Part shown: positions 12,799 through 24,300 of the stretch, one piece after another
Numbering within the stretch: position 1 is the stretch's first letter
Layout: each line of letters begins with the position of its first letter
Origin: Boswellia sacra
Lineage: Eukaryota; Streptophyta; Magnoliopsida; Sapindales; Burseraceae
Length of the DNA: 64,000 nucleotides
Reading direction: 5' to 3'
NCBI GenBank assembly: GCA_013180625.2
Contig: SNVD02006942.1
Span: 62,001 to 126,000 of the forward strand
Translations under genes and position numbers: made by a program
The notes under the pieces: model-generated
Seen by the model: the letters and a program-made list of their open reading frames with translations, nothing else
The model's database searches: none
Told to the model about the DNA's origin: nothing

Positions 12799-13664
12799 AA
12801 TTATAAAATTAAATATATTATTTACATTAAATAAAATTTAATTGAAACAATTAAATATTAAAAATAATTAAAATAGTTAATTGCATATTTATGTGTTTAC
12901 ATATTTAGTTAAATATTTTTAATCTTTTTTATAAATAAAAATTTAAATTTATTAAAGTTTAGAATAATTATTAATTTGAATTTATGAATTTTTTAATTAA
13001 AAATCTATATGATTTTGATTGTTAATTATTTTAATTTAGAATAAAAAATTAATACACTATAATACAATCTTTTATTAAATAGAGTATTATTTAACATGTG
13101 TACAATGTAATGATAAATCAAATACAGTATCAAATTTACTCAATTCTCTAACGGTAGATGGAATCTGGGGTGTTTATGTTATTTATCCAGAAGTGCAGAT
13201 TAGAATGTAGTTTAGCCAAAAGAGGGGGGTCACAGTGTAATTTTCTTAACAGATTCCTTAACGGCAGTTAGAATCTGGGGGTGTCTATGTTACTTATCCA
13301 AAAGTGGGGGGCAAAGTGTTACTTCAGCCAAAAGAAGGGGGTCACAGTGTTAATCTCCCTTTAATTAATTGGTGGCTCTCTACACTTTGCACTGCTTCAT
13401 ATGAATACTATTAGGAACATGTGACATCCCAAACTATTAGAGCAGAGCTAATAGTTGCGTAATTTTCACCAAATGGCCCCGTACACCATCCATTAACTAA
13501 AAATGCCCCCTTTTTCAAATCTAACTAATTTTGACCCCTTTTATGAAAGAAAAATACTGAAATACCCATGAGAAGTAAAAAAATAACAACATGATAATCA
13601 AACCAGAACCCTGTTCGTGCAAACATCCCAACACAGGGAAAGCACCCCAGCTTCGTCGATCTCA

Positions 13665-13890
13665 CTCGCTTTGCATCTCATCTCCGCCGGCCTGCTTGCA
13701 TCCTACTGCTCGCTCCTGGTGAGGCATCTTCACATCTCGCCTCTACCACTCTGCTCGTGTCCTGCTGGCTCCCAGCGTGGCATCTTCGCATCTCATCGTA
13801 CTTTGTCTCTCTGCTCGCGTCCTGCTCGCTTTCGATGCAGCGTCTTCGCATCTCACCTCCGCCGCTATGCTCGCATCCTACTCTCTTCAG
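13665..13890 (+). repeat. Tandem repeat of about 60 bp, four degenerate copies
   Basis: Successive blocks each contain a variant of CATCTTCGCATCTCA, followed by CTCTGCTCGCGTCCTGCTCGC, at about 60-bp spacing. The repeat is C/T-rich on the plus strand and much more GC-rich than its surroundings. The open frame here (13617-13946) follows the repeat and has no recognisable domain, so I do not call a gene. Confidence 0.7.
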
Positions 13891-14805
13891 ACAGTGGTAA
13901 TGCTTCTTCAATTTGTATATATTTTATAGATTTTAACGATCTGTAATTAGATTAATATATATCCAAAAGCAGCAGTTCTTAACGATTTCACTTATACCCA
14001 AAATTAATGCAGAAAAAGTTTTTTGTAAGTAAAAGTCTTCAATGTCCTTTGGAATTTAACTTTAGGGTCAAAGAGCAAGAGAGAAAGAGATACTTTAGGG
14101 TCGAGGTAAGGAAAAGTAGCTCGGAGCTAGTCGTGAGGCGCTGACGACAACGACAGTGAAGATTCGGTGGAGAAGTAGAATTTGATGCAAAGCCGCACTA
14201 AAGGTGCTTGGATGACAGAGGCAATCCTGGGAGATCTAAAAAAGGGATCGCTTTCTTTCATGGCAGACATGTTTGATATAAGATAGTGGAAATGAGCTCC
14301 CAAACCATATTGAAATCCTGCATTCTAGAAACCATGACATTCTTCTCAAACTTTGTAATACTCATGTATGTATTTGATTTTGATGGAATAAGTAATTACA
14401 GAGTAATACCTTTGGTGATGTTATTGTCGTTTGTAGCCCTGTAAAGTTTGTATCCATGTAAAGCTCAGAGGAGCTGACAACTTGTAAAGCTTATTTTGTG
14501 TTTACATATTATTTTTTCTTTGGCATGTGTCTGTCTTATACGTGAGAAAAATCTTATTTGTCTTTCTACCTGGATCTGTAGTTATCTTCCAGATACATTT
14601 GATTGTCCTTGCTATTGTGTTTGTGCCTGTAAAGAAACAGGATGAACTAGTCATGCATGCCTCCCAGTTTGCTGGTTGAGGAGATTCATAAAAAGTTGTA
14701 TTTTCTGTTGAACGACACTGGATTTCTCTTTGTTATTGACAATGTCAAGGAAGATGTGATCTGCTGTTAATTGGGTGTTGAGGGATCATGAAAATGTTTT
14801 GCGAC

Positions 14806-15100
14806 AAAATGAGATCGGGTCGTAAAGCAATCTGGTTTTCTGCACGACCGGGTCATGCAGAAAGGCAGATTGCATTATGCAATCTGGTTTTCAGCACGAC
14901 CAGGTCGTACAGTCAACACGACTGGGTCGTGCAGTCAGGCAGATTGCATTATGCATTCTGGTTTTCTGCACGACCGGGTCGTGCAGTCAACACGACCGGT
15001 CGTGCTGAAAGGTAGATTGCTTAATGCAATCTGGTTTTCTACACGACTGAGTCGTGCAGTCAGCACGACCGGTTGTGCAGAAAGGCAGAATCTGCTTTAT
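14806..15100 (+). repeat. Tandem array of nested palindromes, CACGACC/GGTCGTG family
   Basis: About four units of 70-80 bp. A unit contains two palindromes: AGATTGCATTATGCAATCT (9-base arms around one base) and GCACGACCGGGTCGTGC (8-base arms around one base). The second is repeated again after a CAGTCA spacer. Copies differ by point changes that often break one arm. A further partial copy lies at 15480-15565. Long open frames across the array reflect the repeat period, not a protein gene. Confidence 0.85.
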
Positions 15101-15479
15101 GCAATTTGGTTTCTTTGATTATGCTTAATGCTTAAAAGCGTGATCGTATGTGGCCTAATGGTTGGATTGCTGTTACTGTAGATGGTAAACGCAGTGCTCA
15201 TTTTGAGCACACTCTTCTGGTATATGCATTTATCAGCAAGATTACAAAAACTGTATATTCCTTTTTGATTTCTCCATAATGGTATTGCCATGTTTGTCTT
15301 GTGAAGTGTGTATATATGCTATGGTTGAATCGAACCGGTCAAGTATCCAGAATTTCTACTACATGATGGTCTCTTGTACGAAGCCATTATAAATTTTTTA
15401 CACTAGAGAATTATGGCTCTCTCTTGCATTGATATTTATATTGGCTGCTTTATCATTTCAGGACGAGTTTCAGCTGAAA

Positions 15480-15565
15480 TGCAGATTGCATTATGCAATC
15501 TGGTTTTCTGCACGACCGGGTTGTGTAGTCAGCACAATCGGGTCGTGCTCATATGCAGATTGCTT
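15480..15565 (+). repeat. Detached copy of the nested-palindrome unit
   Basis: This region repeats the CAGATTGCATTATGCAATCT palindrome followed by two degenerate CACGACCGGGTCGTG-type palindromes, about 0.4 kb downstream of the main array. It is in the same orientation and within the same Mutator-like element. Confidence 0.75.
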
Positions 15566-15867
15566 AATATACACAATGCTCTATTACACAATGCTTTGTC
15601 CTGTTTTAGATGTCACTCTTGTCCATTTCTATTCATATTATATAAAATTACAATGTAAGAGAAATGAAATTGTAGTACAATGCCATAGCTAATCGGTGTA
15701 CAAGAACAACGTAATAATAATGTTATTTATTGAAATCATTAGGCAACAACATCAACCACTAACATGTCCAACAAAACAATTACAACACACACATCTATAA
15801 ACGATTGCAACACACATATCATTCAAAGCTTAAAGTAAAGCTTTTACAAAGCAGTAGGTACATGTGG

Positions 15868-16359
15868 TTACTCCCCACCGGTATCATTTAATGGAGCCTC
15901 CGGATTTCTTTGGGTTGACAGCGGATTCATCGACTTGCATGTCTTCCGATTATGACTTCTGTCACCACACCGCCCATATTTACGTGATGTCCTTTCTTCA
16001 CCCAACGATGGAATTCGATTCTTCTTTTGCCTACCCCGACCGCGACATTTTGCGTGGGGTAATATTATACGTACCTCGACTTCATCTGGGATATCCCACT
16101 TCTCAGACGAACCAACAGGGTAGATAGCTTCCGCATATGCAGTCAATAAGACTTCGGACCTATAAAAGTGATGAGTAAAATTATAGACTGATAAGTTACG
16201 CACTCTACACACTGCAATAACATGTTTACATGGTAACTCTTCATGGGTTGTTGACATATGCAAAGTCACATCTTTGCTTCTACAACCATTGAAAAAAAAT
16301 TCTCTGCCACTCGACACCCATTCACCATCATACACGATAGGAAAATAAACATTATCCAT
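15868..16359 (-). CDS. Internally deleted MuDR-type transposase ORF
   Basis: A continuous 163-codon frame from a true ATG. The first 35 residues or so (MDNVYFPIVYDGEW) resemble the N terminus of plant Mutator transposases. They pass directly into the C-terminal end: the CKH part of a SWIM zinc finger at about residues 43-45 (LPCKHVIAVC), then a basic GRGRQKKNRIPS segment and a zinc knuckle (GRCGDRSHNRKTC). The whole DDE catalytic core and the first CxC pair of the SWIM finger are absent. The knuckle has Tyr where the first Cys is expected. It cannot be a catalytic transposase. Whether it is expressed is unknown. It could be a relic or a small DNA-binding derivative. Confidence 0.7.
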   Translation of the reverse strand: MDNVYFPIVYDGEWVSSGREFFFNGCRSKDVTLHMSTTHEELPCKHVIAVCRVRNLSVYNFTHHFYRSEVLLTAYAEAIYPVGSSEKWDIPDEVEVRIILPHAKCRGRGRQKKNRIPSLGEERTSRKYGRCGDRSHNRKTCKSMNPLSTQRNPEAPLNDTGGE

Positions 16360-16494
16360 TTACTAAAGCCTGCAATACCAATACAAAACATTACAATTAA
16401 TTCAAACAGATTTCACTCTATTGCACGATCGTTAGACAAGTATTATGTATCATGACTATTTCGACAAAAGCATTATATACCACGACTAATTAGA

Positions 16495-16640
16495 GAAAAT
16501 GGTCGTTTTGCACGACTCTTTGGAGAAAGGATCGTGCAGCACGACTCCAAAGGGTCGTGCAGCACGACCGTTTAGAGAAAAGGGTCGTTTTGCACGACTC
16601 TTTGGATAAATGGTCGTGCTGCACGACCCTTTGGCGAAAA
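16495..16640. repeat. Tandem hairpin repeats, CACGACCCTTT/AAAGGGTCGTG
   Basis: Consecutive inverted units in which CACGAC(C/T)CTTTGG is followed by (A)AAGGGTCGTG, so each pair can fold into a stem of about 10 bp. At least four units are visible, with point changes. They share the CACGAC/GTCGTG core with the array at 14806-15100 but have different loops. They lie on the right side of the same element. Confidence 0.75.
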
Positions 16641-17129
16641 GGGTTGTGGAAAACGTTCTTACATAACAAGCCCACAATTTCAAGCCTTAATTTCCTTCAA
16701 CATTGACCACTTCAATAGATATCAAACATAAAAAATGGAGAAAATAAATCTCAAGACAAATCTCAATACAAAATCAACTATGAATACCTTCACTCACTAG
16801 CTTTTTGGATTAACAATCAACTTCTTGGATTTCAATCTTCACTCACTAGCTTCACATTGCTTTCATCAGAAAATTTTCAGTTTTCTATTTTGGGGTGTGC
16901 GTGTTGGAGAGTTGGGAGAGCCGTTTTGGGGTGTTCGTGTAGGAGAGTTCGTGTTGGAGCTGTTTTGGGAGAGTGAGTGTTCTATTCATCTTTTCATATT
17001 AACTCTTAAGGATAAATTAGACTTTTCATGTCTAAAAGGGGTCAAAATTAATCAACTATCAAAAGGGGGTCAGATTTGAAAAAGAGACCCCAAAAGGGGT
17101 TATTTAAAAAAAATAACCCACTAATAGTT

Positions 17130-20100
17130 ATAAAGTCCTTAGATGTCTCAACTAATCATTATTGTAACCTTGGTTAGATTATCAGAATTAAGTAATAATA
17201 TTCTATATATTTGCAACATATAAATATATATTTCTTTTAGTTTTTTTTTTAATTGATTTGATAACTGAAATCGAATTTAACTATCAATTGACATGTTTAG
17301 CTTTTAGTCAACAAAGTTATCAATTGACATGTTCAGTTCGATTATCCTTGAACAAAGTTATTGACATGTTGAATTTTTTTTAATGCTCAATTGTTATTTT
17401 TTAATTACATGGTAATTAAAAAAATTTCATATTATATGTGAGACATGTCAATTAACAATGTAATCTTTTGATGGCAATATAGTATTCTAATTTGGATTTT
17501 ATTGTATTGATTATTTACAAATGTTTATATAACCAATACAATATACATATAATACTAAATAAGAGCATATATGTCAAATTATTATTTGTCAAATGTTTTT
17601 AGTCATTAAAAAGTCTCTTTAGCCTTTTTATTTATACTTATCTCAGACAATTTCATTTGAATTAAAAAAAAGGCTAAATGTTTTTAGGGGCTACTTGTTT
17701 TGTATTCTAAAGTTTGAATTTAACTTATTCTCATACTTCAGTTTTTTTACAATTTTTTTTACTTAAGATATTTTCATCATACTGCAGATGTCCGAATGAG
17801 TCATAACACTCTTAATTCTAAAAAATACTCCTATTTAGTTCATTTATTGTCTTTTATATGTAACTTTTATACAGCAATACATATTTAAATAATTATATAT
17901 GCAACTACACTATAAATTATCATTTTAATATTTATAAAAAATAATGTATAGTATAATAATAAAATATTTAAAATCATGAAATTATAAATATTTAAATACA
18001 TCATTCTTGTTGTTTTCAAAATATTAATTTGCAAATATTAGTTATATGTAAAAGAAACACAATTGAAAACAAAATCAAACAATAATAACATATATGTAAA
18101 AATATTAATTTTAGATATTTTAATTCAGATGTTGAAATTAAAAAAATAAACATATCACTCAAATTTATATATTTAGACTCATTCAGATTTTAGAAAAAAA
18201 AATCGTCCTCTTAGTTTCTATTTGAATACGAAAATATAAATTGTTTATGACTCATTTTATGTTACGTTTACAAAAGAGTATATATTTAAATTATAATATA
18301 ATTTATTATTTTTATATTTTAGGAAAGAATAATGAAATAATTAAAATTAAAAATTTTCAAATATTTGAATACTTCAACATTAATTTTGTCAAAATAATGA
18401 TTTGTAAATATCTTCGATCATGTAAAAAATTACAAGTGGGAAAAAAAAGGATATATGTATTATTTAAATTTTAAAATTATAAAAAAGGGCAAATATGTTA
18501 TTTTGATTTCAAATCTATTTATATTTCAATTTAATTAGACACATTTAAATTCGGGATTTCAAATTAAAAAAAGGACCTTTAGATTTGACTTAAACTTCGG
18601 TCAGAGAATGGTCAAATTCAGACCGAGAATGAAAAAGCAAACACCCATCAACCAAACCTTGCAAACAAATCATGACCTCACACTTCAACCAAGTTCTTGC
18701 TTTTCCAAAGAGTAATAAATAACATTTGCCAACCCCAAATATTAACCGCAATGTTTAGGCGAAGTATATATCCCATAATTTGCGACAACGTAAAATAAAG
18801 TTCTTTAATTTTTAAATATAATTAATTCATCCATTAATATATCGTAAAAAAATAATTTTATCCTTATTTATATTATAGAATTTATTTATTTGTTTCTTTT
18901 TATAAAAGAGAAAAATTTTAAAAAATTAATTTTTATTTACAAACCAATTCTGTTTTAAAAAATTGTTTACTTATGAATCATTTTATTTTTAATTTTTAAT
19001 TTTAAAAATAAAGATTATAAAGAAAACTTGTTAGACTACCGTTTTCATTTATTTACAAACCATTTTTTTTAATTTTTATTTTTAAAAAATTATTTTTTTA
19101 CAAACCACCTATATAAAACATTTTATATAAAAATTAAAAAAATATGAATTTCTCGAGTTTTGTTTGTGTTTTTAAAATTTTTTTCTATAAAGAAAAATAA
19201 ATAAAGAAATATTATAATATAAATGAGGATAAAATTATATTTTCATAATATATTTAACAGATATATTAACGATATTTAAAAATTATGAGTCTTTTTATGT
19301 AACTTTGTCAGAGATTGGAGAAAGAATGTTATGAAGTGACAATGTTAATTACTTCTTATTCAAATCTCAAAAGGATAAAAATAAGAATAATTAAATTAAT
19401 TAAAAAAACCCTCAAACCGTAATAAAAAGAAAATAGACACAAAAAAAAGACCTTAGGCTTCAACGAAATTCCTACCTATTAAAATTTAGACCAAAAAAAA
19501 AAAAAACCCAACTCAAACCTTAAAAACAAGAAAGATGATCAGCACAATAATAAATAAAGCAGATGAAGATCTGGGTCGTCATCCTTGGCAACAATTGATT
19601 TGTAACCAAAGAGTGGCAACACCCTGCTAATACTCCTCCTCATTCTTCCACATTAAGAAGAAGGAATGCTCAGAGAACAAAAGACCTTTTTCTCACACTT
19701 AAAAAAAAAAAAAAGGAGGTTCATCACTTAAGTTTATATCGAGTTTGAATCTTAATTGAGTTTATATTTCTTATATTCCCAGTTATAATGCCTACCCATC
19801 CAAAATAGTTACGATATCTGTAAAAAAATTTCATAAAGATTCTATAGCAACTTTTATGTTTCTATTAAAACCTCCAAAATCTTTTCACTTAGAATTTTGA
19901 TTTAATTTTTTTAAACATCCATCTCAAGATTGATATCATTAAATATAACTAATAATTGAAAATTTATGGTAAAAGATTTCATTCTCTAGTTAAAAATATC
20001 ATAGTTAACTATATAGTAGTTTTAAGTATATAATCAAATTCATACAACCTGATATAACATAAATTCATTAGATAAGAAAAATAGAAGAAAATTAACTAAT

Positions 20101-20611
20101 TTTTAATAAATAAATTGGAATTCAAGTATTTAATAATTTTATATAAGTTAGGTTATATGGGTTTGATTGTACAAGTTGATTGTCAGTATAAAATTATTAT
20201 TAACTATCTTCTCTAAAATTTATATCAATAATGTTATATTTACAAAATTTGAATTGATATAGCATCATTCGATTATTCTTATATTACTCATCAATATTTA
20301 TATATTTGAATTTCTTATATTTGTATTCACTTTTTATCATATTAATTTTATATATAAACTTTATAAATATAATCGTATTATTATTCAATGTATAAATGTA
20401 CCTCACGATTCATCACGTTATTATGGTTAAACAATTTAGAAGATTTATTTCATTATTTATAATAAAAAAAATTTCAAGTGCTGCCAAAACCTTTTCAACA
20501 TTAAAAACAATAAAGACATGTATCTTAGAAAATTAAAGTTTTTCCTGTAAATTTTCCGGTAGAATTTTCAATCAACATTGAGGTAGAGGGGCGGAAGCGA
20601 AACCCAAATCA
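17130..20611. other. AT-rich gene-free stretch
   Basis: Very AT-rich sequence with no open frame that I can support and no clear transposon termini. Short simple A and T runs are frequent. I see nothing functional in it. Confidence 0.6.
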
Positions 20612-20639
20612 AGGGGTGTTCGCGATTCGCGACACCCCT
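20612..20639. repeat. Short GC-rich inverted repeat
   Basis: The arms AGGGGTGT and ACACCCCT flank a CGCGA..TCGCG core, giving a near-perfect hairpin of about 13 bp with one bulge. It stands out against the AT-rich flank, about 0.7 kb upstream of the TIC100-like start codon. It may be the end of an old insertion or a regulatory palindrome. Confidence 0.6.
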
Positions 20640-20682
20640 GAGATTTTGTGAAGTAATCGGAATCCAATAGTTTTATAAACTA

Positions 20683-21180
20683 ACACTAATCTCCCTCGAC
20701 TAAACGCCGTTATCCACCTTCGGTATATAGCACCAAACCATGGCGTAGCCAATGAGGCCTGGGTCCACCAAAATTTTTTCCAAAAATTATTTATATATAT
20801 AACATCTAAATATTTTTACACAAAATTTAGAAAAGCTACATCAAATATTAATACATAAAACAAAATTTATAAAAATAATAAAGTAGTCACTATAATAATT
20901 AAGAAAATAATTATCCGGTTTTATATGATAAAATTATACGTTAATTATCTAGTTTTATATAAATTATCTTTTATATGTATCAAAATAAAGAATTTGTAAT
21001 GTTTTAATTTATTTTATACATTTATCAAAATAAAAAATTTAATTGATGCTAATTAATGTTTAGAGGTCAATGCTATTTGAAAATATCCAGGGGTTATGGA
21101 GGAGATTGTCCAATATTTTTTTGCGTCATTTAACCGAGGCCGTTAACTGCTGTTAAGTATAGAACGGGGAGATTAGTGTT
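20683..21180. mobile_element. Short MITE-like element upstream of the TIC100-like gene
   Basis: The left end AACACTAATCTCCC and the right end GGGGAGATTAGTGTT are inverted copies about 500 bp apart. Partly matching subterminal CGTTA blocks follow on both sides. Similar gttttata and gttttatg stretches flank it, a possible degraded target duplication of about 8 bp. There is no coding capacity. The superfamily is not certain. The element ends only about 170 bp before the start codon of the downstream gene, so it may sit in the promoter. Confidence 0.55.
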
Positions 21181-21347
21181 GTTTTATGGAAATATTGGAT
21201 TTATTAGATCAAACATTTAGGGGGGTAAAAGAGACAAGATCAAATCAATTGAAAAAGCCTCCAAAAACCCTTCTGCTTTGCAAACCTCGCTAACACTCCT
21301 CACCTTATCTTCTTCTCACTCTCAGTCTCACCACTCACCATTCAAAA

Positions 21348-24300
21348 ATGCCGACCCAAGAAGAAGAAGATCAGCGACTGCAACAGCAGCAGCAGCAGAG
21401 ACGAGACGCGGACTCAGATGATAGCGACTCAGACGAAAGCGAAGAGGAAATTCAAAATGAGAAGTCTCCAGAGCCCGAAGCACAAGAACAAGACGGCAAG
21501 ACTACAGCTGACGAGGAGGAGGAGGATGAGGAAGACGAACCGATCATGTACGTCCGGCCCGGAGAAGAAAATCCCAACATCGAAAACACCCCCGAAACCA
21601 ACATCCGCCGCTTGACGAAGATCCTCGAGAGCAAGAGACTGAAGAGAATTGAGGAATTGCAGGACCGAAAAGCCAGGCTTATCGAAGATGAGTTTGATTT
21701 CCCTGAGGATCCGGAGAAATGGACGGAGGAAGACTTGAAGGAGTTGTGGGCGGATGGTCCACTGGAGATAAGCGCACCCGGGTGGGACCCGGTGTGGGCT
21801 GACGAGGAGGATTGGGAGTTCGTGAAAGAGGAGATTAAGGCAGGTAGGGAGCCACCTATTGCGCCGTTTTACTTGCCGTACAGGAAGCCGTACCCAGCGA
21901 TTCCGGATAATCACCCTGATATAGCCACTGCGAAAGCTGTGGTTGAGGAATTGGATAGGATTGAGGAATTCCTCACGTGGGTCAGCTACATTTTCGCCGA
22001 TGGAAGCTCGTATGTGTTCCTTGTTCTTTTTCTGGTTCATTTCGTTTATTTTTCCAGTAGTTTTGGGAAATTGCCATCTGAGCTTCATTTTAGTAACATT
22101 CAACATAAGATAAGAAGGTAACATGACATGACTCGCCCTTAGTTAAAACGAGCGAATCGTGTGTATAGCTGTACTAAGAAAATTTAACTTTTTAAAATAC
22201 TAAAATACGTTACTTTAAGAAAATTTATCTGAGTTTTCTGTGTATTTTAGACTAATTCTCCTGTTAAGTATATAAAATTCAACACTTCCAAAATATTTAT
22301 ATAACTATTAACTTCCTTTCTGGACCTTAAGTTTTCTATTAAATTAAGGGTATCCCAAAATAGTTATTAAGATAAAATATGGTCTCCAGCCTCAAATATA
22401 ATTAATTTACAATTCAAAAAGTTTACAACTAGGATTTTAATATAAGTTTTCTCAAAAACTCATGCATGATGAGTAGGCAAAAGTTTTTAAAGGAAACTAA
22501 AATAAAATCCTTGATATATATATATATATACAGTATCAAAAAATACACATATGTAAAAAAAATCATCTACAAAAGTGAAACAAGATATCAAAAAGAAGGC
22601 TTTCAGATCATCATCAAGTAGCCAATCTCAAGCAGCTACAATAGAAGGAGCAAACCTGGAGAGCTCTAGAAATTTCTTCTCATACTCCTTCACTGATCTG
22701 GACCCTTGAACTAGCCTCAAGAACTCATTACGCTGGATATCTTTGTACACAGCAGGGAAGTAGTGATCAAAGAACTCCTTTTTAAACATAGCCCAAGTAA
22801 TAACTTCATGTGACGGATAACAGCGTTGAACTGAGTCCCACCAATGGTATGCTCCACCTTCTAATAAAAATGTAGCAAACAATAACTTCTGCTCATCAAC
22901 ACATCTCATAACTCCAAAGATACGCTCTAACTTGCTTAACCAAGCCTCTGCACCAGGAGGATCAACATTACCATCAAAGCTTTGACCACCCAACATCGTA
23001 ACTCGCTCAATAGTGTTCTCTTCTCTTACACACCCTTGATTTTGAGTAATAGTAGCAATAAACTGGGCAAGTGCATTTATTGAGTGTATAATGATAGGAG
23101 GATTACGGTGGTTCTTATTCTCATTCCACCTGAAGGTGAGGGGGAAAATGAACATAACCGTGGAGAGGAAGAACAGTCAAATGCGAGAGGGAATGAGAAT
23201 AGGAATCACCGTAATCCTCCTATCATTATACACTCAGTAGATGCACTTGCCCAGCTTGTTGGTACTGTTACTCAAAATCAAGGACGTGTAAGGGAAGAGA
23301 ACACTATTGAGCGGTTAGGATGTTGGGTGGTCAAAGCTTCGATGGTAATGTTGATCCTCCTAGTGCAGAGGCTTGGTTAAGCAAGTTAGAGCGTATTTTT
23401 AGAGTGTGGGGTGTATTGATGAGCAAAAGTTACTTTTTGCTATATTTTTATTAGAAGGTGGAGCATACCATTGGTGGGACTCAGTTCAGCGCCGTTATCC
23501 GTCACATGAAGTTATTACTTGGGCTGTGTTTAAAAAGGAGTTCTTTGATCACTACTTCCCTGCTGTGTACAAAGATATCAAGCGTAGTGAGTTCTTGAGG
23601 CTGGTTCAAGGGTCCAAGTCAGTGGAGGAGTATGAAAAGAAATTTCTAGAGCTCTTCAGATTTGCTCCTTCTATTGTAGCTGCTTGAGGTTGGTTACTTG
23701 ATGATGATCTGAGAGCATTCTTTTTGATATATTGTTTCACTTTTGTAGATGATTTTTTTTACATATGTGTATTTTTTTGATACTGTATATACATCAAGGA
23801 TTTTGTTTTAATTTCCTTTAAAAACTTTTGCCTACTCATCATACATGAGTTTTTGAGGAAACTTGTATTAAAATCTTAGTTGTAAACTTTTTGAATTGTA
23901 AATTAATTATATTTGAGGCCGGAGGCCATATTTTGTTTTAATAACTATTTTGGGGATACCCTTAATTTAATAAAGGACTCAAGGTCCCAGAAAGAAAGTT
24001 AGTAGTTATATAAATATTTTGGAAGTGTTGAATTTTGTATACGTAACAGGAGAATTAGTCTAACATACAGGAGAGACTCTGCCAAATTTTCTTAAAGTAA
24101 CGTATTTTAAAAAGTTAAATTTTCTTAGCACAGTTTTAGGCACGATTCACTCGTGTTAGCTAGGGGCAGGTTGTGTCACAACAAATATGAATTTTTCTTA
24201 GTTTGTAAATGTATAAACTTAATGTTGCTTATGCTATTAATGCCCAGGACTTAGTAGAGGATGTTGCTCTAGATATAGCAGAAACGTGACTAAAACATTT

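Larger units (their letters stand above)
12113..13359. mobile_element. Non-autonomous Mutator-like element with long duplicated TIRs
   Basis: The left end GGGAGATTAACATTGTGACC is matched in inverse orientation at the right end. The terminal inverted repeats run for about 225-235 bp (12113-12345 and 13137-13359) and are roughly 90% or more identical by eye. The flanks carry the same 10 bases, tttaattaat, at 12103-12112 and 13360-13369. This fits the 9-10 bp target duplication of Mutator-like elements, although the repeated sequence is low-complexity. The 0.8-kb interior is AT-rich, encodes nothing recognisable and holds a GA microsatellite near 12780. Confidence 0.85.
13457..17120. mobile_element. 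Mutator-like element with transposase remnant and palindrome arrays
   Basis: The flanking 9-bp duplication ctaatagtt occurs at 13448-13456 and 17121-17129. The ends form an imperfect inverted repeat: left GCGTAATTTTCACCAAATGG; right, in inverse, GGGTTATTTTTTTTAAATAA. This is followed by further matching blocks, TTTTTCAAATCT and TTTTGACCCCTTTTA, on both sides. The 9-bp duplication and the MuDR-type transposase fragment on the minus strand (15868-16359) identify the superfamily. The interior also holds GC-richer tandem repeats (13665-13890) and three groups of CACGAC/GTCGTG palindromes, so it is mosaic. It is non-autonomous as it stands. Confidence 0.8.
22124..24178. mobile_element. 2.05-kb palindrome of two head-to-head gag/LTR fragments in TIC100 intron 1
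   Basis: Two arms of about 1 kb (22124 to about 23130, and about 23190 to 24178) are inverted copies, around 90% identical by eye, around a spacer of about 60 bp. The outer ends are TGACATGACTCGCCC and, inverse from the right, TGACACAACCTGCCC. They begin TG and end CA like LTR termini, and are flanked by taaca and caaca, a near-perfect 5-bp target duplication. Each arm contains a retrotransposon gag fragment reading outward from the centre, followed by about 490 bp to the terminus. No pol, primer-binding site or intact second LTR is visible. The whole lies in an intron and would be transcribed with the gene as a hairpin. Confidence 0.85.

Noticed and set aside
13617..13946. Cys/Ser-rich 109-codon frame
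   Set aside because: Follows a 60-bp tandem repeat in a transposon; each repeat gives the same peptide type and no family matches.
14788..15118. Overlapping plus-strand frames with repeated peptides such as FSARPGR
   Set aside because: They are translations of the palindrome array, whose period keeps frames open. No start context or domain.
21429..22124. Minus-strand frame of 231 codons opposite TIC100 exon 1
   Set aside because: Antisense shadow of a clearly coding exon with conserved splice sites on plus; no domain.
22124..24178. Reading the palindrome as a Mutator-type element with 1-kb TIRs
   Set aside because: No 9-bp duplication is present. The ends are TG...CA with a 5-bp near-duplication and the arms hold gag, which fits an LTR-derived structure better.
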